DNA of 64,000 nucleotides from VRUE01 sp963704515 (GCA_963704515.1 OY969913.1:1674001-1738000); one strand, 5' to 3'; shown: positions 41,322 through 50,743, counted from the first letter of the stretch. Numbers and translations: made by a program. The notes: generated from the sequence alone by a model not told the origin.

Positions 41322-42300
41322 GGAGCCGCACGCCGCCGAGCGCGAGCGGCGGCGGCGCGAGCGCGAAGCGAAGCGCGGCGCGGCGCCCGGGCCGCCCGCG
41401 CCCAAGCCGCCGCCGGCATCCCCAACGCGTGGCACGTCGGTCGAGCGCCGTCGTCGCCGGCTCGGGCTGGCGCTCGGCCTCGGTGCCGTCTTGTTGGGTG
41501 TCGCGGCGATCGCCGCCCTCGCCTACCGGCACTTCCAGAGGAGCACGCCGTCAGCGGCGCCCGTGGTCCTGAAGACCGTCACGGTGACAATCCCCGAGGG
41601 CTACACTCGCGCCCAGACGGCCGAAGTGGCCAAGCAGGAGGGCCTGCGGGGCAGCTATGAGAAGGCGAGCGTCAGCTCCAAGCACCTCAACCCGGCCAGG
41701 TACGGCGGCAAGGGCGCCAAGGACCTTGAGGGCTTCCTCTTTCCCGACACCTTCGAACTGCGCAAGCGGGCGAGCACCGCCGAACTGGTCCAGCTGCAGC
41801 TCGAAGACTTCAAGCGGCGCATCGCCGGGGTCAACATGAAGTACGCCCGCTCGAAGAACCTGACCACCTTCGACGTCGTGACGATCGCCTCGATGGTCGA
41901 GCACGAGGCGGCCGGCGAAGGCGACCGCCGCAAAGTCGCCCGGGTGATCTACAACCGCCTGCACGAAGGGATGCCGTTGGGGATCGACGCGACAACGCGC
42001 TTCGCCACCGGCAACTACACCCGGCCGCTGACCGAATCCGAACTGGCGGTCGAATCCCCCTACAACACGCGGACCCACACTGGCTTGCCGCCCGGCCCGA
42101 TCGACAGCCCCGGCCTCGCCTCGATCGAAGCCGCCGCGCACCCGGCGAAGGGCGACTGGCTCTTCTACGTGGTCAAGCCCGGCGCCTGCGACAAGCTCGC
42201 CTTCGCCAGGACCGAAGCGGAATTCGAAGCGGACGTGGCCCGCTATAACGCGGCTCGCGAAGCAGCGGGCGGCAACTCACCGACCACCTGCGGGGAATGA
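41308..42300 (+). CDS. mltG: Endolytic murein transglycosylase MltG
   Basis: 330 residues: a basic cytosolic start (ERERRRREREAKRG), one transmembrane helix at about 52-72, an extracellular LysM-like region, then the YceG domain. It carries IASMVEHEAAGEGDR (catalytic Glu in EHEA) and VIYNRLHEGMPLGIDATTRF, plus the family ending in SPYNTRTHTGLPPGPI. It cuts nascent glycan strands and so limits chain length. ATG 41308 overlaps ruvX by 14 nt; ATG 41314 is an alternative. Confidence 0.93.
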   Translation: MPMSEEPHAAERERRRREREAKRGAAPGPPAPKPPPASPTRGTSVERRRRRLGLALGLGAVLLGVAAIAALAYRHFQRSTPSAAPVVLKTVTVTIPEGYTRAQTAEVAKQEGLRGSYEKASVSSKHLNPARYGGKGAKDLEGFLFPDTFELRKRASTAELVQLQLEDFKRRIAGVNMKYARSKNLTTFDVVTIASMVEHEAAGEGDRRKVARVIYNRLHEGMPLGIDATTRFATGNYTRPLTESELAVESPYNTRTHTGLPPGPIDSPGLASIEAAAHPAKGDWLFYVVKPGACDKLAFARTEAEFEADVARYNAAREAAGGNSPTTCGE

Positions 42301-43088
42301 AGCGGCTGGCCGTCCTCGGCTACCCGGTCGGCCACTCGCGCTCCCCGGCGATGCAGAACGCCGCCCTCGCCGAGCTGGGCCTGGCCGGCGAGTGGACCTA
42401 CGAGGCGATCGAGGTCGCCCCCGACGCCTTCGAGCAGCGCGTGCGGGCGATGCCGGATGAGGGCTTCGCCGGCGCCAACGTGACCGTGCCGCACAAGGGC
42501 GCCGCGCTTGCCGTCGCCGACGAGCTCTCCGAGACCGCGCGCGAGATCGGCGCCGCCAACACGCTGGTCTTCGACAACGGCGCGATCCGCGCCGAGAACA
42601 CCGACGCCGAGGGCCTGCTGCGGACGCTGCCCGGCTCGCCCGCCGGGCAGCGGGCGCTGGTGCTCGGCGCCGGCGGCGCCGCCCGGGCGATCGTCTGGGC
42701 GTTGCTCCGCGAGGGCGCCGTGGTCGACGTCTGGAACCGCACGCCGCCGCGGGCGACCCACCTCTGCGAGGAGCTAGGCGGCGCATTTGTTGCGGTGCCC
42801 AACCAGGCCGAATATGAGCTGATTGTCAACACGACGTCCGTGGGACTAGGACTGGGCCAGGATCCATTCATCGAGCTACCCATCACAACTTCCTTCTTGC
42901 CCGAGCAGATCGTCATCGACATGGTCTACGGAGGAGGACCCACGGCCTTGCTGCGCGCCGCCTCCGCGGCTGGAGCCGCCACGGTTGACGGCATCGAGAT
43001 CCTCGTCCAGCAAGGCGCCCTCTCGCTGGAAATCTGGACCGCCCGCCCCGCCCCCCTGGACACGATGCGCGCCGCCGCCCGCCGCTGA
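42297..43088 (+). CDS. aroE: Shikimate dehydrogenase
   Basis: 263 residues. It has the substrate-binding GYPVGHSRSPAMQNAA, catalytic Lys in NVTVPHKGA, Asp in AENTDAEG, and the NADP loop VLGAGGAARAIV. It reduces 3-dehydroshikimate. It overlaps mltG by 4 nt and is followed by a strong terminator palindrome before aroC. The segment 42780-42920 uses noticeably more AT-ending codons than the rest. Confidence 0.95.
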   Translation: MKRLAVLGYPVGHSRSPAMQNAALAELGLAGEWTYEAIEVAPDAFEQRVRAMPDEGFAGANVTVPHKGAALAVADELSETAREIGAANTLVFDNGAIRAENTDAEGLLRTLPGSPAGQRALVLGAGGAARAIVWALLREGAVVDVWNRTPPRATHLCEELGGAFVAVPNQAEYELIVNTTSVGLGLGQDPFIELPITTSFLPEQIVIDMVYGGGPTALLRAASAAGAATVDGIEILVQQGALSLEIWTARPAPLDTMRAAARR

Positions 43089-43093
43089 ATCGT

Positions 43094-43146
43094 GGGCCGA
43101 CGGGCCGATATGTCAAGTATGTCTTGACATATCGGCCCGTCGGCCC
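43094..43146. terminator. 24-bp perfect palindrome between aroE and aroC
   Basis: Left arm 43094-43117 (beginning GGGCCGACGGGCC) and right arm 43123-43146 are perfect complements over 24 bp around the loop TATGT. It has no T-run after it, but such a hairpin would strongly pause or stop transcription, so aroC probably has its own promoter (TAGCCT at 43157, 10 nt before the ATG). Confidence 0.8.
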
Positions 43147-43172
43147 CAACGGCGGGTAGCCTTGCGGACCTG

Positions 43173-44339
43173 ATGAGCACGTTTCGATTCACGACGGCGG
43201 GGGAGTCTCACGGGCCTGGGCTGGTGGCGATCGTCGAGGGGATGCCGGCCGGGCTCGAGCTCGACCGCGAGGCGCTCGACCGCGATATGGCCCGGCGCCA
43301 GCTCGGCCACGGCCGCGGCGGCCGGATGAAGATCGAGACCGACTCGGTCGAGATCCGCTCCGGGCTGCGCCACGGGCGCACCCTGGGCAGCCCGATCGCC
43401 GCGCTCGTCGCCAACCGCGACTACGCCAACTGGGAGGAGCGGATGAACCCCTGGCCGGTCGAGGCCGACGTCGACGAGGTCCACCTGCCCCGCCCCGGCC
43501 ACGCCGACCTGGTCGGCGCCCAGAAGTACGGCCACGCCGACATCCGCAACGTGCTCGAGCGGGCCAGCGCCCGCGAGACCGCGGCCCGGGTTGCCGCCGG
43601 CTCGATCGCCCGCGGCTTCCTCGCCGCGCTCGGCGTCAGCGTCCACAGCCACGTCACCCAGATCGCCTCGATCGAGGCGCCCGCGCGGCCCGAGCTCGTG
43701 CCGGCCGACTTCGAGAGCGTCGACGAGGACCCGGTCCGCTGCCTCGACCCCGAGGCGAGCGCCGCGATGGTCGAGGAGATCAACCGCCTGCGCAAGGCGA
43801 ACGAGAGCCTCGGCGGCGGCTTCGAGGTGGTCGCCTTCGGCCTCGTCCCCGGCCTCGGCTCGCACATCTCCTGGGAAGACCGCCTCGACGGCCGCCTGGC
43901 CGGCGCGGTCGCCTCGATCCAGTCGGTGAAGGGCGTCGCGATCGGCGAAGCCTGGGAGGTCGCCGGCCGTCCCGGCTCGGAGGCGCACGACGAGATCTTC
44001 TGGTCGCCCGAGCGCGGCTACTTCCGTGAGACCAACCACGCCGGCGGCCTCGAGGGCGGGATGACCAACGGCCTGCCGCTCTCGGTGCGGGCCGCGATCA
44101 AGCCGATCTCGACCCTGACCAAGCCGCTGCGCTCGGTCGACACCGAGACCAAGCAGCCGGCCCAGGCGCTGCGCGAGCGCACCGACTCGACCGTGGTGCC
44201 CGCCGCCGCCGTGGTCGCCGAGGCGATGGTCTGCCTCACCCTGGCCCGCTACTACCGCGAGAAGTTCGGCGGCGACCACATCGACGACGTGCTCGCCGCC
44301 GTCGCCGCCTACAGGGCGCGCATCGACTTCCGGGGCTGA
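43173..44339 (+). CDS. aroC: Chorismate synthase
   Basis: 388 residues. Family signatures: FTTAGESHGPGLVAIVEGMPAG at the start, RRQLGHGRGGRM, LPRPGHADLVGA, RASARETAARVAAG, and NHAGGLEGGMTNG. It needs reduced FMN to make chorismate from EPSP. It is followed after 2 nt by the aroKB fusion gene. Confidence 0.97.
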   Translation: MSTFRFTTAGESHGPGLVAIVEGMPAGLELDREALDRDMARRQLGHGRGGRMKIETDSVEIRSGLRHGRTLGSPIAALVANRDYANWEERMNPWPVEADVDEVHLPRPGHADLVGAQKYGHADIRNVLERASARETAARVAAGSIARGFLAALGVSVHSHVTQIASIEAPARPELVPADFESVDEDPVRCLDPEASAAMVEEINRLRKANESLGGGFEVVAFGLVPGLGSHISWEDRLDGRLAGAVASIQSVKGVAIGEAWEVAGRPGSEAHDEIFWSPERGYFRETNHAGGLEGGMTNGLPLSVRAAIKPISTLTKPLRSVDTETKQPAQALRERTDSTVVPAAAVVAEAMVCLTLARYYREKFGGDHIDDVLAAVAAYRARIDFRG

Positions 44340-44341
44340 GG

Positions 44342-45871
44342 ATGAAACCCGCCCTGGTCTTCATCGGGTTCATGGGGGCGGGGAAGTCGACGGCGCTTGC
44401 CGCGGCCCGCGACGCCGGGCTGGACACGGCCGAGACCGACGCGCTGATCGAAGAGAAGACCGGCACGACGATCCCCGAGTTCTTCGAGGAGTTCGGCGAG
44501 GAGGCGTTCCGGGCGATCGAGGCCGAGGTCGTGCTCGCCGCGCTCGAGTCGAGCGCCGGCGGCGCCGTCGCGCTGGGCGGCGGCAGCGTCCTCTCCGCGC
44601 CGGTGCGCAACGCCCTCGCCGATCACGTCGTCGTCTGGTTGCAGATCGACGCGAGCCGCGCCTGGCAGCGGGTCGCGCGCAGCGACCGCCCGCTGGCCGG
44701 CAGCCACGAGGGCGTCAAGCAGCTGCTGGCCGAGCGCGCGCCGCTCTACGAATCGCTGGCCGACGCGATCATGCCGATCGGCGACCGCGGCCTGATCGGG
44801 CGGGCGATGCCCTCGCTTATCGCTCTCACCGAGCTGTCGGCCGGCACGAAGATGCTCTGGGCGGCGAGCGCTTCCGGTGAGTATCCGGTCTTCGTCGGGC
44901 CGGATCTGCTGGGGTCGGGACCCTGGCCACTTCCCGGACAGCGTTTCTGCATCACCGACCGCGCCGTCGGCCCGCTCTATGTCGACCGGCTCGCTCCACT
45001 CGCGGCGCGGCTCGAGGTCGAGCCGGGGGAGAGCGCCAAGACGATGGCCGAGGCCGAGCGCCTGCTGCGCGACCTGGCCCGGGCCGGGATGACCCGCGAG
45101 GACCACGTCGTCGCCCTCGGCGGCGGCGTGGTCGGCGACCTGGCGGGATTCTGCGCCCACCTCTACCAGCGCGGCGTGCCGGTGATCCAGGTGCCGACCA
45201 CGCTGGTCGCCCAGGTCGACTCCGCCTACGGCGGCAAGACCGGCGTCGACCTCCCCGAGGGCAAGAACTACGCCGGCGCCTATCACCTGCCGGCGGCGGT
45301 GCTCGCCGACACCTCCACCCTCGCCAGCCTGCCGCGCGAGGAGCTCGCCGCCGGCTTCGTCGAGCTCCTGAAGACGGGCCTGCTGGCGGGCGGCAAGCTG
45401 TGGGAGGAGGCGCGGGAACTCGAGCGGCTCGAGCCCGATTCGCTCGCGAATCTCGTCTTCGCCTGTGCCCGCTACAAGTGCGAGGTGGTGGCCGCCGACG
45501 AGCGCGACGCAGGCCTGCGCCAGGCGCTCAACCTCGGGCACACGGTAGGACACGCGATCGAGGCGGCCAGCGGCTACCGGCGCTACCGACACGGCGAGGC
45601 GATCGGCCTCGGCCTGCTCGCGGCGCTGCGCCTCTCCGACGCGCCGGCACTGCGCGACGAGGTCGAGGCGATCCTCACCCGCCACGACCTGCCGACCTCG
45701 CTCGACCCCGCGGTCGAGGTCGAGGCCACCCTCGACGCCCTGCGGCGCGATAAGAAGCGCACCGCAGTGGGCGTCGGCTTCGTCCTGCTCGCCGAGCCGG
45801 GCGCCCCCCGGACCGGGCAGCCGGTCGACCCGGATAGGGTCCGTGCCGCCGTGGAGGAGCTGCTTCCGTGA
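44342..45871 (+). CDS. aroKB: Bifunctional shikimate kinase / 3-dehydroquinate synthase
   Basis: 509 residues. Residues 1 to about 165 are shikimate kinase with Walker A GFMGAGKST, ETDALIEEKTG, and FREIE-like FRAIEAEV, then VALGGGSV. From about 175 is dehydroquinate synthase: EPGESAKTMAEAERLL, ALGGGVVGDLAGFCAHLYQRGV, VPTTLVAQVDSAYGGKTGVD, and metal ligands E, H, H in GFVELLKTG, LNLGHTVGHAIE and RHGEAIG. Dehydroquinate synthase and shikimate kinase are joined in one chain, as reported for Thermotoga. Confidence 0.95.
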   Translation: MKPALVFIGFMGAGKSTALAAARDAGLDTAETDALIEEKTGTTIPEFFEEFGEEAFRAIEAEVVLAALESSAGGAVALGGGSVLSAPVRNALADHVVVWLQIDASRAWQRVARSDRPLAGSHEGVKQLLAERAPLYESLADAIMPIGDRGLIGRAMPSLIALTELSAGTKMLWAASASGEYPVFVGPDLLGSGPWPLPGQRFCITDRAVGPLYVDRLAPLAARLEVEPGESAKTMAEAERLLRDLARAGMTREDHVVALGGGVVGDLAGFCAHLYQRGVPVIQVPTTLVAQVDSAYGGKTGVDLPEGKNYAGAYHLPAAVLADTSTLASLPREELAAGFVELLKTGLLAGGKLWEEARELERLEPDSLANLVFACARYKCEVVAADERDAGLRQALNLGHTVGHAIEAASGYRRYRHGEAIGLGLLAALRLSDAPALRDEVEAILTRHDLPTSLDPAVEVEATLDALRRDKKRTAVGVGFVLLAEPGAPRTGQPVDPDRVRAAVEELLP

Positions 45872-46326
45872 CCACCGCCCACAACCGCGTCGCCGTCCTG
45901 CACGGCGTCAACTTCGACATCCTCGAGCGGCGCGATCCGGCGGTCTACGGGGGGCTCTCGCTGCACCAGCTGGAGGCGAAGATCGAGCGTTGGGCGCATG
46001 AGTTGGGTCTGGAAGCGATCTTCTTCCAGACCAACGCCGAGGGCGAGTTCTGCGAATACCTGCACCGCGTGCCCGAGCTGGCCGACGCGGCGCTCGTCAA
46101 CGCCGGCGCCTGGACCCACTACAGCCGGGCGATCGCCGACGCGCTCGCGGTTGCCGCCGTGCCCGCGGTCGAGGTCCACCTCTCCGACGTCGAGGCGCGC
46201 GAGGGCTGGCGCAAGCTCTCGGTCTTCGACGGCCTCGTCCTCGCGAAGATCGGCGGCAAGGGGCAGGACGGCTACCGCGAGGCGCTCGAGCTGCTCGCCC
46301 GCAAGCTGGGCACGGGCTCGGCCTGA
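45868..46326 (+). CDS. aroQ: Type II 3-dehydroquinate dehydratase
   Basis: 152 residues, family length. VLHGVNFDILERRDPAVYG holds the catalytic Tyr; FFQTNAEGEFCEYLH, VNAGAWTHYSRAIADAL (catalytic His) and EVHLSDVEAREGWRKLS follow. Several positions differ from the usual form (LHGPNLN is LHGVNFD; NPGAYTHTS is NAGAWTHYS), so activity is likely but it is a divergent member. GTG start overlapping aroKB; its stop overlaps the M24 peptidase gene. Confidence 0.88.
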   Translation: MTTAHNRVAVLHGVNFDILERRDPAVYGGLSLHQLEAKIERWAHELGLEAIFFQTNAEGEFCEYLHRVPELADAALVNAGAWTHYSRAIADALAVAAVPAVEVHLSDVEAREGWRKLSVFDGLVLAKIGGKGQDGYREALELLARKLGTGSA

Positions 46327-47384
46327 TGGCGGACCGCGGCGAGCGGCTCGCGGCGCTGGTCACCGAGCGCGAGCTCGACCGCCTGCTCGTCACCGACCTG
46401 GTCAACGTCCGCTACCTGACCGGCTTCGGCGGCACCAACGGCGCCTGCGTCTGCGGCGGCGAGACCCGCGTCTTCCTCACCGACTTTCGCTACACCGAGC
46501 GAGCCGAGGCCGAGGTCCAGGACTGGGAGGTGGTCACCGTCCGCGACGACTGGCTGGGCGGGATCGCCGAGCACCTCGCCGGCCGCACCGGGTTCGAAGA
46601 CCACCAGATGGCCGTGCGCACCTTCGAGAAGCTGAAGGAGAAAGTCGACGAGGGCGTCGCCCTCGAGGGCGCGGGGGGAACGGTCGAGAAGCTGCGCCGG
46701 GTCAAGGACGAGACCGAGCTGGCGGCGATCGCCGCCGCCGCGGAGCTCGCCGACGAGATCTGGCGCCGGGCGCTGGAGGACGGCCTGACCGGCCGCACCG
46801 AGCTCGAGGTGGCGCGCGCCGCCGAGGCGCGGATGCGCGAGCTGGGGGCGGAGCCCTCCTTCCCGACGATCGTCGCCGCCGGCCCCAACGGCGCCCTGCC
46901 GCATGCCGAGCCGGGAGAGCGCGAGATCGGCCGCGGCGAGCTGGTCGTCTTCGACATGGGCGCGAAGCTCGACGGCTACTGCTCGGACGGGACCCGCACC
47001 TTCGCCACCGGCGAGCCGGGCGAGGCGGCCCGCGCGGTCTACGCGACCGTGCTCGGAGCCCAGGAAGCGGCGCTGGCGGCGGTGCGCGCCGGCGCCCGGG
47101 CGGAGGAGGTCGACGGCGTCGCTCGCGAGTTGATCGCCGCCGCCGGCCACGGCGAGCGCTTCGGCCACGGCCTCGGCCACGGGGTCGGGCTCGAGGTGCA
47201 CGAGGAGCCGCGCGTCTCGCAGCGCTCCGAGGACGTGCTCGCCAGCGGCGAAGTGGTGACGATCGAGCCCGGCATCTACCTCCCCGGCGAGCTCGGCGTC
47301 CGCATCGAGGACCTCGTCGTCGTCACCGCCGACGGCCACCGCAACCTCAGCGCCTTGCCCAAGGATCTTCAACTGGTGGACTGA
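46326..47384 (+). CDS. M24 family Xaa-Pro peptidase
   Basis: 352 residues: a creatinase-like N-terminal domain (about 1-125) and a pita-bread catalytic domain. The dinuclear metal ligands are Asp in VVFDMGAKLDGYCSDGTRTF, His in FGHGLGHGVGLEVHEEPR, and Glu in VVTIEPGIYLP and GVRIEDLVVV. It cleaves X-Pro bonds. It lies in the segment that leads to efp, where a pepQ-like gene is usual. Confidence 0.92.
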   Translation: MADRGERLAALVTERELDRLLVTDLVNVRYLTGFGGTNGACVCGGETRVFLTDFRYTERAEAEVQDWEVVTVRDDWLGGIAEHLAGRTGFEDHQMAVRTFEKLKEKVDEGVALEGAGGTVEKLRRVKDETELAAIAAAAELADEIWRRALEDGLTGRTELEVARAAEARMRELGAEPSFPTIVAAGPNGALPHAEPGEREIGRGELVVFDMGAKLDGYCSDGTRTFATGEPGEAARAVYATVLGAQEAALAAVRAGARAEEVDGVARELIAAAGHGERFGHGLGHGVGLEVHEEPRVSQRSEDVLASGEVVTIEPGIYLPGELGVRIEDLVVVTADGHRNLSALPKDLQLVD

Positions 47385-47427
47385 GTGCAGGCTTAAGCGA
47401 GGCGCGCCCGGCGGTCGATGGGGCCGC

Positions 47428-48450
47428 ATGACGACCACCGCCGACAGCCTGCGCGGGGCGCGCCGCGACCGCCTGCTCGACATGGAGCATCGCGTGCGCC
47501 GCTACCGCACGGCCTGCTTCGCGATCCTCGCCCTGGCGCTCGCCTCCTCCGGGCCGGCGGTCGGCTGGGTCTGGCTGGGGCCGCTGGCCGCCGGGTTCTG
47601 CGGCTTCGCCGTCGCCGATCGCTTCATGCAGCGCAGCGAACGGCCCTGGCTGTGGATCGCCGGCGCCTGGGGCTTCCTGCCGCTGCTGCTTGCCGGCGCG
47701 GTGGTCTCGACCGGCGGCCCGACCAGTCCGGTGCTGATGTGGTTCGCGCTGCCCGGCGTCACCCTCGGCGCCCGCTTCGACCCCTGGGGCATGGTCGTCG
47801 GCACGGTCTACCTGCTCGCGGTCTTCCTCGCCGGCACGGTTGGCGTCGACCCGGCCGGCGCCGCCGCGCACAGCCAGGCGCTGGTCGCCACCGCGGCCCT
47901 GATCCTCAGCACGGTGATCCTCTCCGGGGCCCTGGTCGAATCCGACCGCGCCCACCGCCGCCGCTCGACGCTCGATCCGCTCACCGGGCTCTTCAACCGC
48001 AACGCGCTCGAGCAGCGCCTCGCCCAGCTTCACGGCCAGCCCAGCCGCGACGAGGCCGGCCGGTCTCACGCCCTGCTGCTCTGCGACCTGGACCACTTCA
48101 AGCGGGTCAACGACCGTCTAGGCCACGCAGCCGGGGACACGGTCCTGCAGGACGTCGCCTACACGATGCGAGCCGTGCTGCGCGCCGGCGACTCGATCTA
48201 CCGGATCGGCGGCGAGGAGATCCTCGTCGTCTTGCCGGGGGCGAGCAAGGCGGACGCGGTCGGGGTCGCCGAGCGCCTGCGGCGGGCGGTCCGCGAGCGG
48301 CGGCCGGCGGGCGTCGGGGTGACGATCAGCATCGGCGCCGCGATGACCAAGCCGGACACGGTCGACACCGAGGACCTCGTCGCCCGCGCCGACGCGGCCC
48401 TCTACGCGGCAAAGGCCGAAGGCCGCGACCGAGTCTTCGTAGCTAACTGA
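47428..48450 (+). CDS. Membrane-bound diguanylate cyclase (GGDEF)
   Basis: 340 residues. The N-terminal about 175 hold five or six transmembrane helices; then DPLTGLFNRNALEQRL opens a GGDEF domain with ALLLCDLDHFKRVNDRLGHAAGD (metal and substrate residues). The active site is GGEEI, a permitted variant, and RAGD lies 5 residues before it, the product-inhibition I-site. It makes c-di-GMP in response to a membrane or envelope signal. It stands alone between the M24 and M42 peptidase genes. Confidence 0.92.
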   Translation: MTTTADSLRGARRDRLLDMEHRVRRYRTACFAILALALASSGPAVGWVWLGPLAAGFCGFAVADRFMQRSERPWLWIAGAWGFLPLLLAGAVVSTGGPTSPVLMWFALPGVTLGARFDPWGMVVGTVYLLAVFLAGTVGVDPAGAAAHSQALVATAALILSTVILSGALVESDRAHRRRSTLDPLTGLFNRNALEQRLAQLHGQPSRDEAGRSHALLLCDLDHFKRVNDRLGHAAGDTVLQDVAYTMRAVLRAGDSIYRIGGEEILVVLPGASKADAVGVAERLRRAVRERRPAGVGVTISIGAAMTKPDTVDTEDLVARADAALYAAKAEGRDRVFVAN

Positions 48451-48465
48451 CGGGCCTCGTCAGAG

Positions 48466-49515
48466 TCAGCGTGCGAGATCTACGTCCGCGCTGAGGCTCT
48501 CGGCGAAGGCGACGATCAGCTCGATCACGGCCTCGACGTCGTTCAGGTCGACCGTCTCGACCGGCGAGTGCATGTAGCGCAGGGGCACCGAGACGAGGCT
48601 GGTGGGCACGCCCGAGCGGGCGAACTGGACCGCGTCGGCGTCGGTGCCGGTCGAGTTGCCGGTCGCCCCGACCGTGTGCTCGACCCCGGCCCGCTCGGCG
48701 GCGGCGACCAGTAACTCGAAGACCCGTGGCGAGAGCGTCGCTCCGCGGTAGATCACCGGGCCGGAGCCGAGCGGGTGACTGCCCAACTCCTTCTCGTCGA
48801 CGCCGGGGGCGTCGGTGGCGTGGGTCACGTCGACGACGATCGCCAGGTCGGGCTCGACCTTGAAGGTCGAGGTGCGGGCACCGAAGAGGCCGATCTCCTC
48901 CTGCACGGCGGCGATTGCCGCGACGCTGGTGCCCAGTGGACCACGCTCGTCACAGCGGCGCAGTGCCTCGAGCACGATGTAGGCGCCCAGGCGGTTGTCG
49001 AGCGAGCGGGAGACGAGCCGGCCGCTGGCCAGGCGCAGGGGCTCGCCGGCGATCACGACCGGGTCGCCGACGCGGAGGAGCTCTTCGGCCTGCTCGCGAT
49101 TCGAGGCCCCGACGTCGATGTGCAGACCCTTCATCTCGACCACCTTCTTGCGCGCCTCGGCGTCAAGCAGGTGCAGCGGCTTGCGCCCGACCACGCCGAG
49201 CACCGGCCCGCCGGGGCCCTGCACCTCTACCCGTTGGCCGACCAGGATCTGCGGGTCCCAGCCCCCTATCGGCGCGAACCAGAGGAAGCCCTTCTCGTCG
49301 ATGTGGCGGACGACGAGGCCGATCTCGTCGATGTGGCCGACGATGGCGAGCAGCGGCGAAGCATCGCCGACGCGGGCGACCGAGGAGCCGATCCCGTCGG
49401 TCGAGAGCGAGGCAAACGAAGCCGCCTCGCGCCAGACCGCGGCCGCCGGGCCCTCGTAGCCGGAGGGGCCGGGCGTGCGCAGGAGCTTGTCGAGTAGTCC
49501 AGGCGTTTCGTCCAC
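48466..49515 (-). CDS. M42 family metallo-aminopeptidase
   Basis: 349 residues. Ligands of the dinuclear zinc site appear in VGHIDEIGLVV (His, Asp), SLDNRLGAY (Asp), QEEIGLFGA (Glu, Glu), VVDVTHATDAPG (Asp), and MHSPVETVD (His). M42 enzymes form large tetrahedral particles and trim peptides from the N-terminus in the cytosol. Convergent with the GGDEF gene. Confidence 0.92.
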   Translation of the reverse strand: MDETPGLLDKLLRTPGPSGYEGPAAAVWREAASFASLSTDGIGSSVARVGDASPLLAIVGHIDEIGLVVRHIDEKGFLWFAPIGGWDPQILVGQRVEVQGPGGPVLGVVGRKPLHLLDAEARKKVVEMKGLHIDVGASNREQAEELLRVGDPVVIAGEPLRLASGRLVSRSLDNRLGAYIVLEALRRCDERGPLGTSVAAIAAVQEEIGLFGARTSTFKVEPDLAIVVDVTHATDAPGVDEKELGSHPLGSGPVIYRGATLSPRVFELLVAAAERAGVEHTVGATGNSTGTDADAVQFARSGVPTSLVSVPLRYMHSPVETVDLNDVEAVIELIVAFAESLSADVDLAR

Positions 49516-49587
49516 GGGTGCGGGCAGTATGTCGATTCGAACAAACGTCCGCAGTGCGGCGTTTCTTGCGCCCGCCCGGCGCTTGGC

Positions 49588-50091
49588 TCAGGTGAAGCGC
49601 GACTGGGTCAGGTGGCAGTAGTGGAATTCGAAGACGAAGCCGACGTTGTTGGAGGCGTTGGCGGCACGTTCGACGCGGATCTGTTCGTGCGCGGCGAGGA
49701 TCTTGTTGCCCAGCTTCAGCGCCTTGCCCAGTTTGCGCAGGTTCGTGCCGACGATCCGCAGCTGCCCGAACCACTTCAGCAGGCGCGGTTCGTCGGCCGG
49801 GGGCCGCGGCACCTGGGCCAGTTTGTCGACCGCGCTTTCGAACGTCTTCGAGGCGTGGATGAACTGTCCACCGGCGCGCGAGACCTGGCGCTGCTGCTTG
49901 CTCCTCGCCCGCTGCCTGGCGTTCTTCAGGATCCGCTTGTTCGCTTCGGTGTTCGCCTTGCAGATCGGCTCGACCCGTTCGACGTATTCGGCGCGGCTCG
50001 GGCCTTCTTCGGCATGCGCCGCGGGCGCGGCCGCGAGCAGAGCGACGGTGGCGGCTGAGATCGCCAGTGTGCGGATGCGGACCCCCTTCAT
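49588..50091 (-). CDS. Secreted helical protein, unknown
   Basis: 167 residues from ATG at 50091, with GGAGGAAGGGA immediately upstream as ribosome-binding site. A signal peptide (RIRTLAISAATVALLAAAP, ending AHA before EE) is followed by a basic helical domain with cysteines in EPICKANTEANK and FHYCHLTQ that could form a disulphide. The pattern resembles other small secreted helical proteins common in actinomycetes, but no function is known. It is divergent from efp. Confidence 0.7.
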   Translation of the reverse strand: MKGVRIRTLAISAATVALLAAAPAAHAEEGPSRAEYVERVEPICKANTEANKRILKNARQRARSKQQRQVSRAGGQFIHASKTFESAVDKLAQVPRPPADEPRLLKWFGQLRIVGTNLRKLGKALKLGNKILAAHEQIRVERAANASNNVGFVFEFHYCHLTQSRFT

Positions 50092-50182
50092 TCCCTTCCT
50101 CCACGTTAACGACCCCCGCCGCCGGCCAATGTTGCGGTTCGGACAAGGCGCGAGGCGCCCTGCCTCCCCTAGGATTCGCGCG

Positions 50183-50743
50183 GTGATCGGCACCAACGAA
50201 TTCCGCAACGGCTCGCACATCGAGATCGACGGGACGATCTTCCGGATCGTCGAGTTCCAGCACGTGAAGCCGGGCAAGGGCGGCGCCTTCGTGCGCACCA
50301 AGCTGCGCAAGATCGAGGACGGCACCGTGCAGGACAAGACCTTCCGCGCCGGCGAGAAGTTCCGCCCGGTGCGCACCGAGTCGCGCAAGATGCAGTACCT
50401 CTACGACTCCGGCGACGCGGTCGTCCTGATGGACACGCGCGACTACGAGCAGCTCGAGATCCCGCGCGAGGTGGCCGGCGAGGCGATGCGCTGGGTGCTT
50501 CCCAACGACGAGGTCGAGGTGCTCTTCGTCGACGAGCGGGCCAGCGACGTACAGGTGCCGAGCGCCATCGAGATGAAGGTCACCCAGACCGAGCCCGGCG
50601 TCAAGGGCGACACCGCCTCGGGAGGCGGCAGCAAGCCGGCCACGCTGGAGTCCGGGGTGACCGTGCAGGTGCCGCTCTTCATCGAGGAGGGCGAGTCGAT
50701 CCGCGTCGACACCCGCAGCGGCGAGTACGTCTCGCGTGCGTAG
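50183..50743 (+). CDS. efp: Elongation factor P
   Basis: 186 residues from GTG at 50183, 7 nt after TAGGAT. It has the standard three beta-domains. The modified-lysine loop is KPGKGGAFVR, with a Lys at the tip; in such organisms the residue may be unmodified. The ending IRVDTRSGEYVSRA matches the family signature (IKVDTRTGEYLER-like). It rescues ribosomes stalled at polyproline. Confidence 0.96.
   Translation: MIGTNEFRNGSHIEIDGTIFRIVEFQHVKPGKGGAFVRTKLRKIEDGTVQDKTFRAGEKFRPVRTESRKMQYLYDSGDAVVLMDTRDYEQLEIPREVAGEAMRWVLPNDEVEVLFVDERASDVQVPSAIEMKVTQTEPGVKGDTASGGGSKPATLESGVTVQVPLFIEEGESIRVDTRSGEYVSRA

Noticed and set aside
38275..41532. 1085-codon minus-strand open frame
   Set aside because: Antisense to alaS and ruvX, with no recognisable domain.
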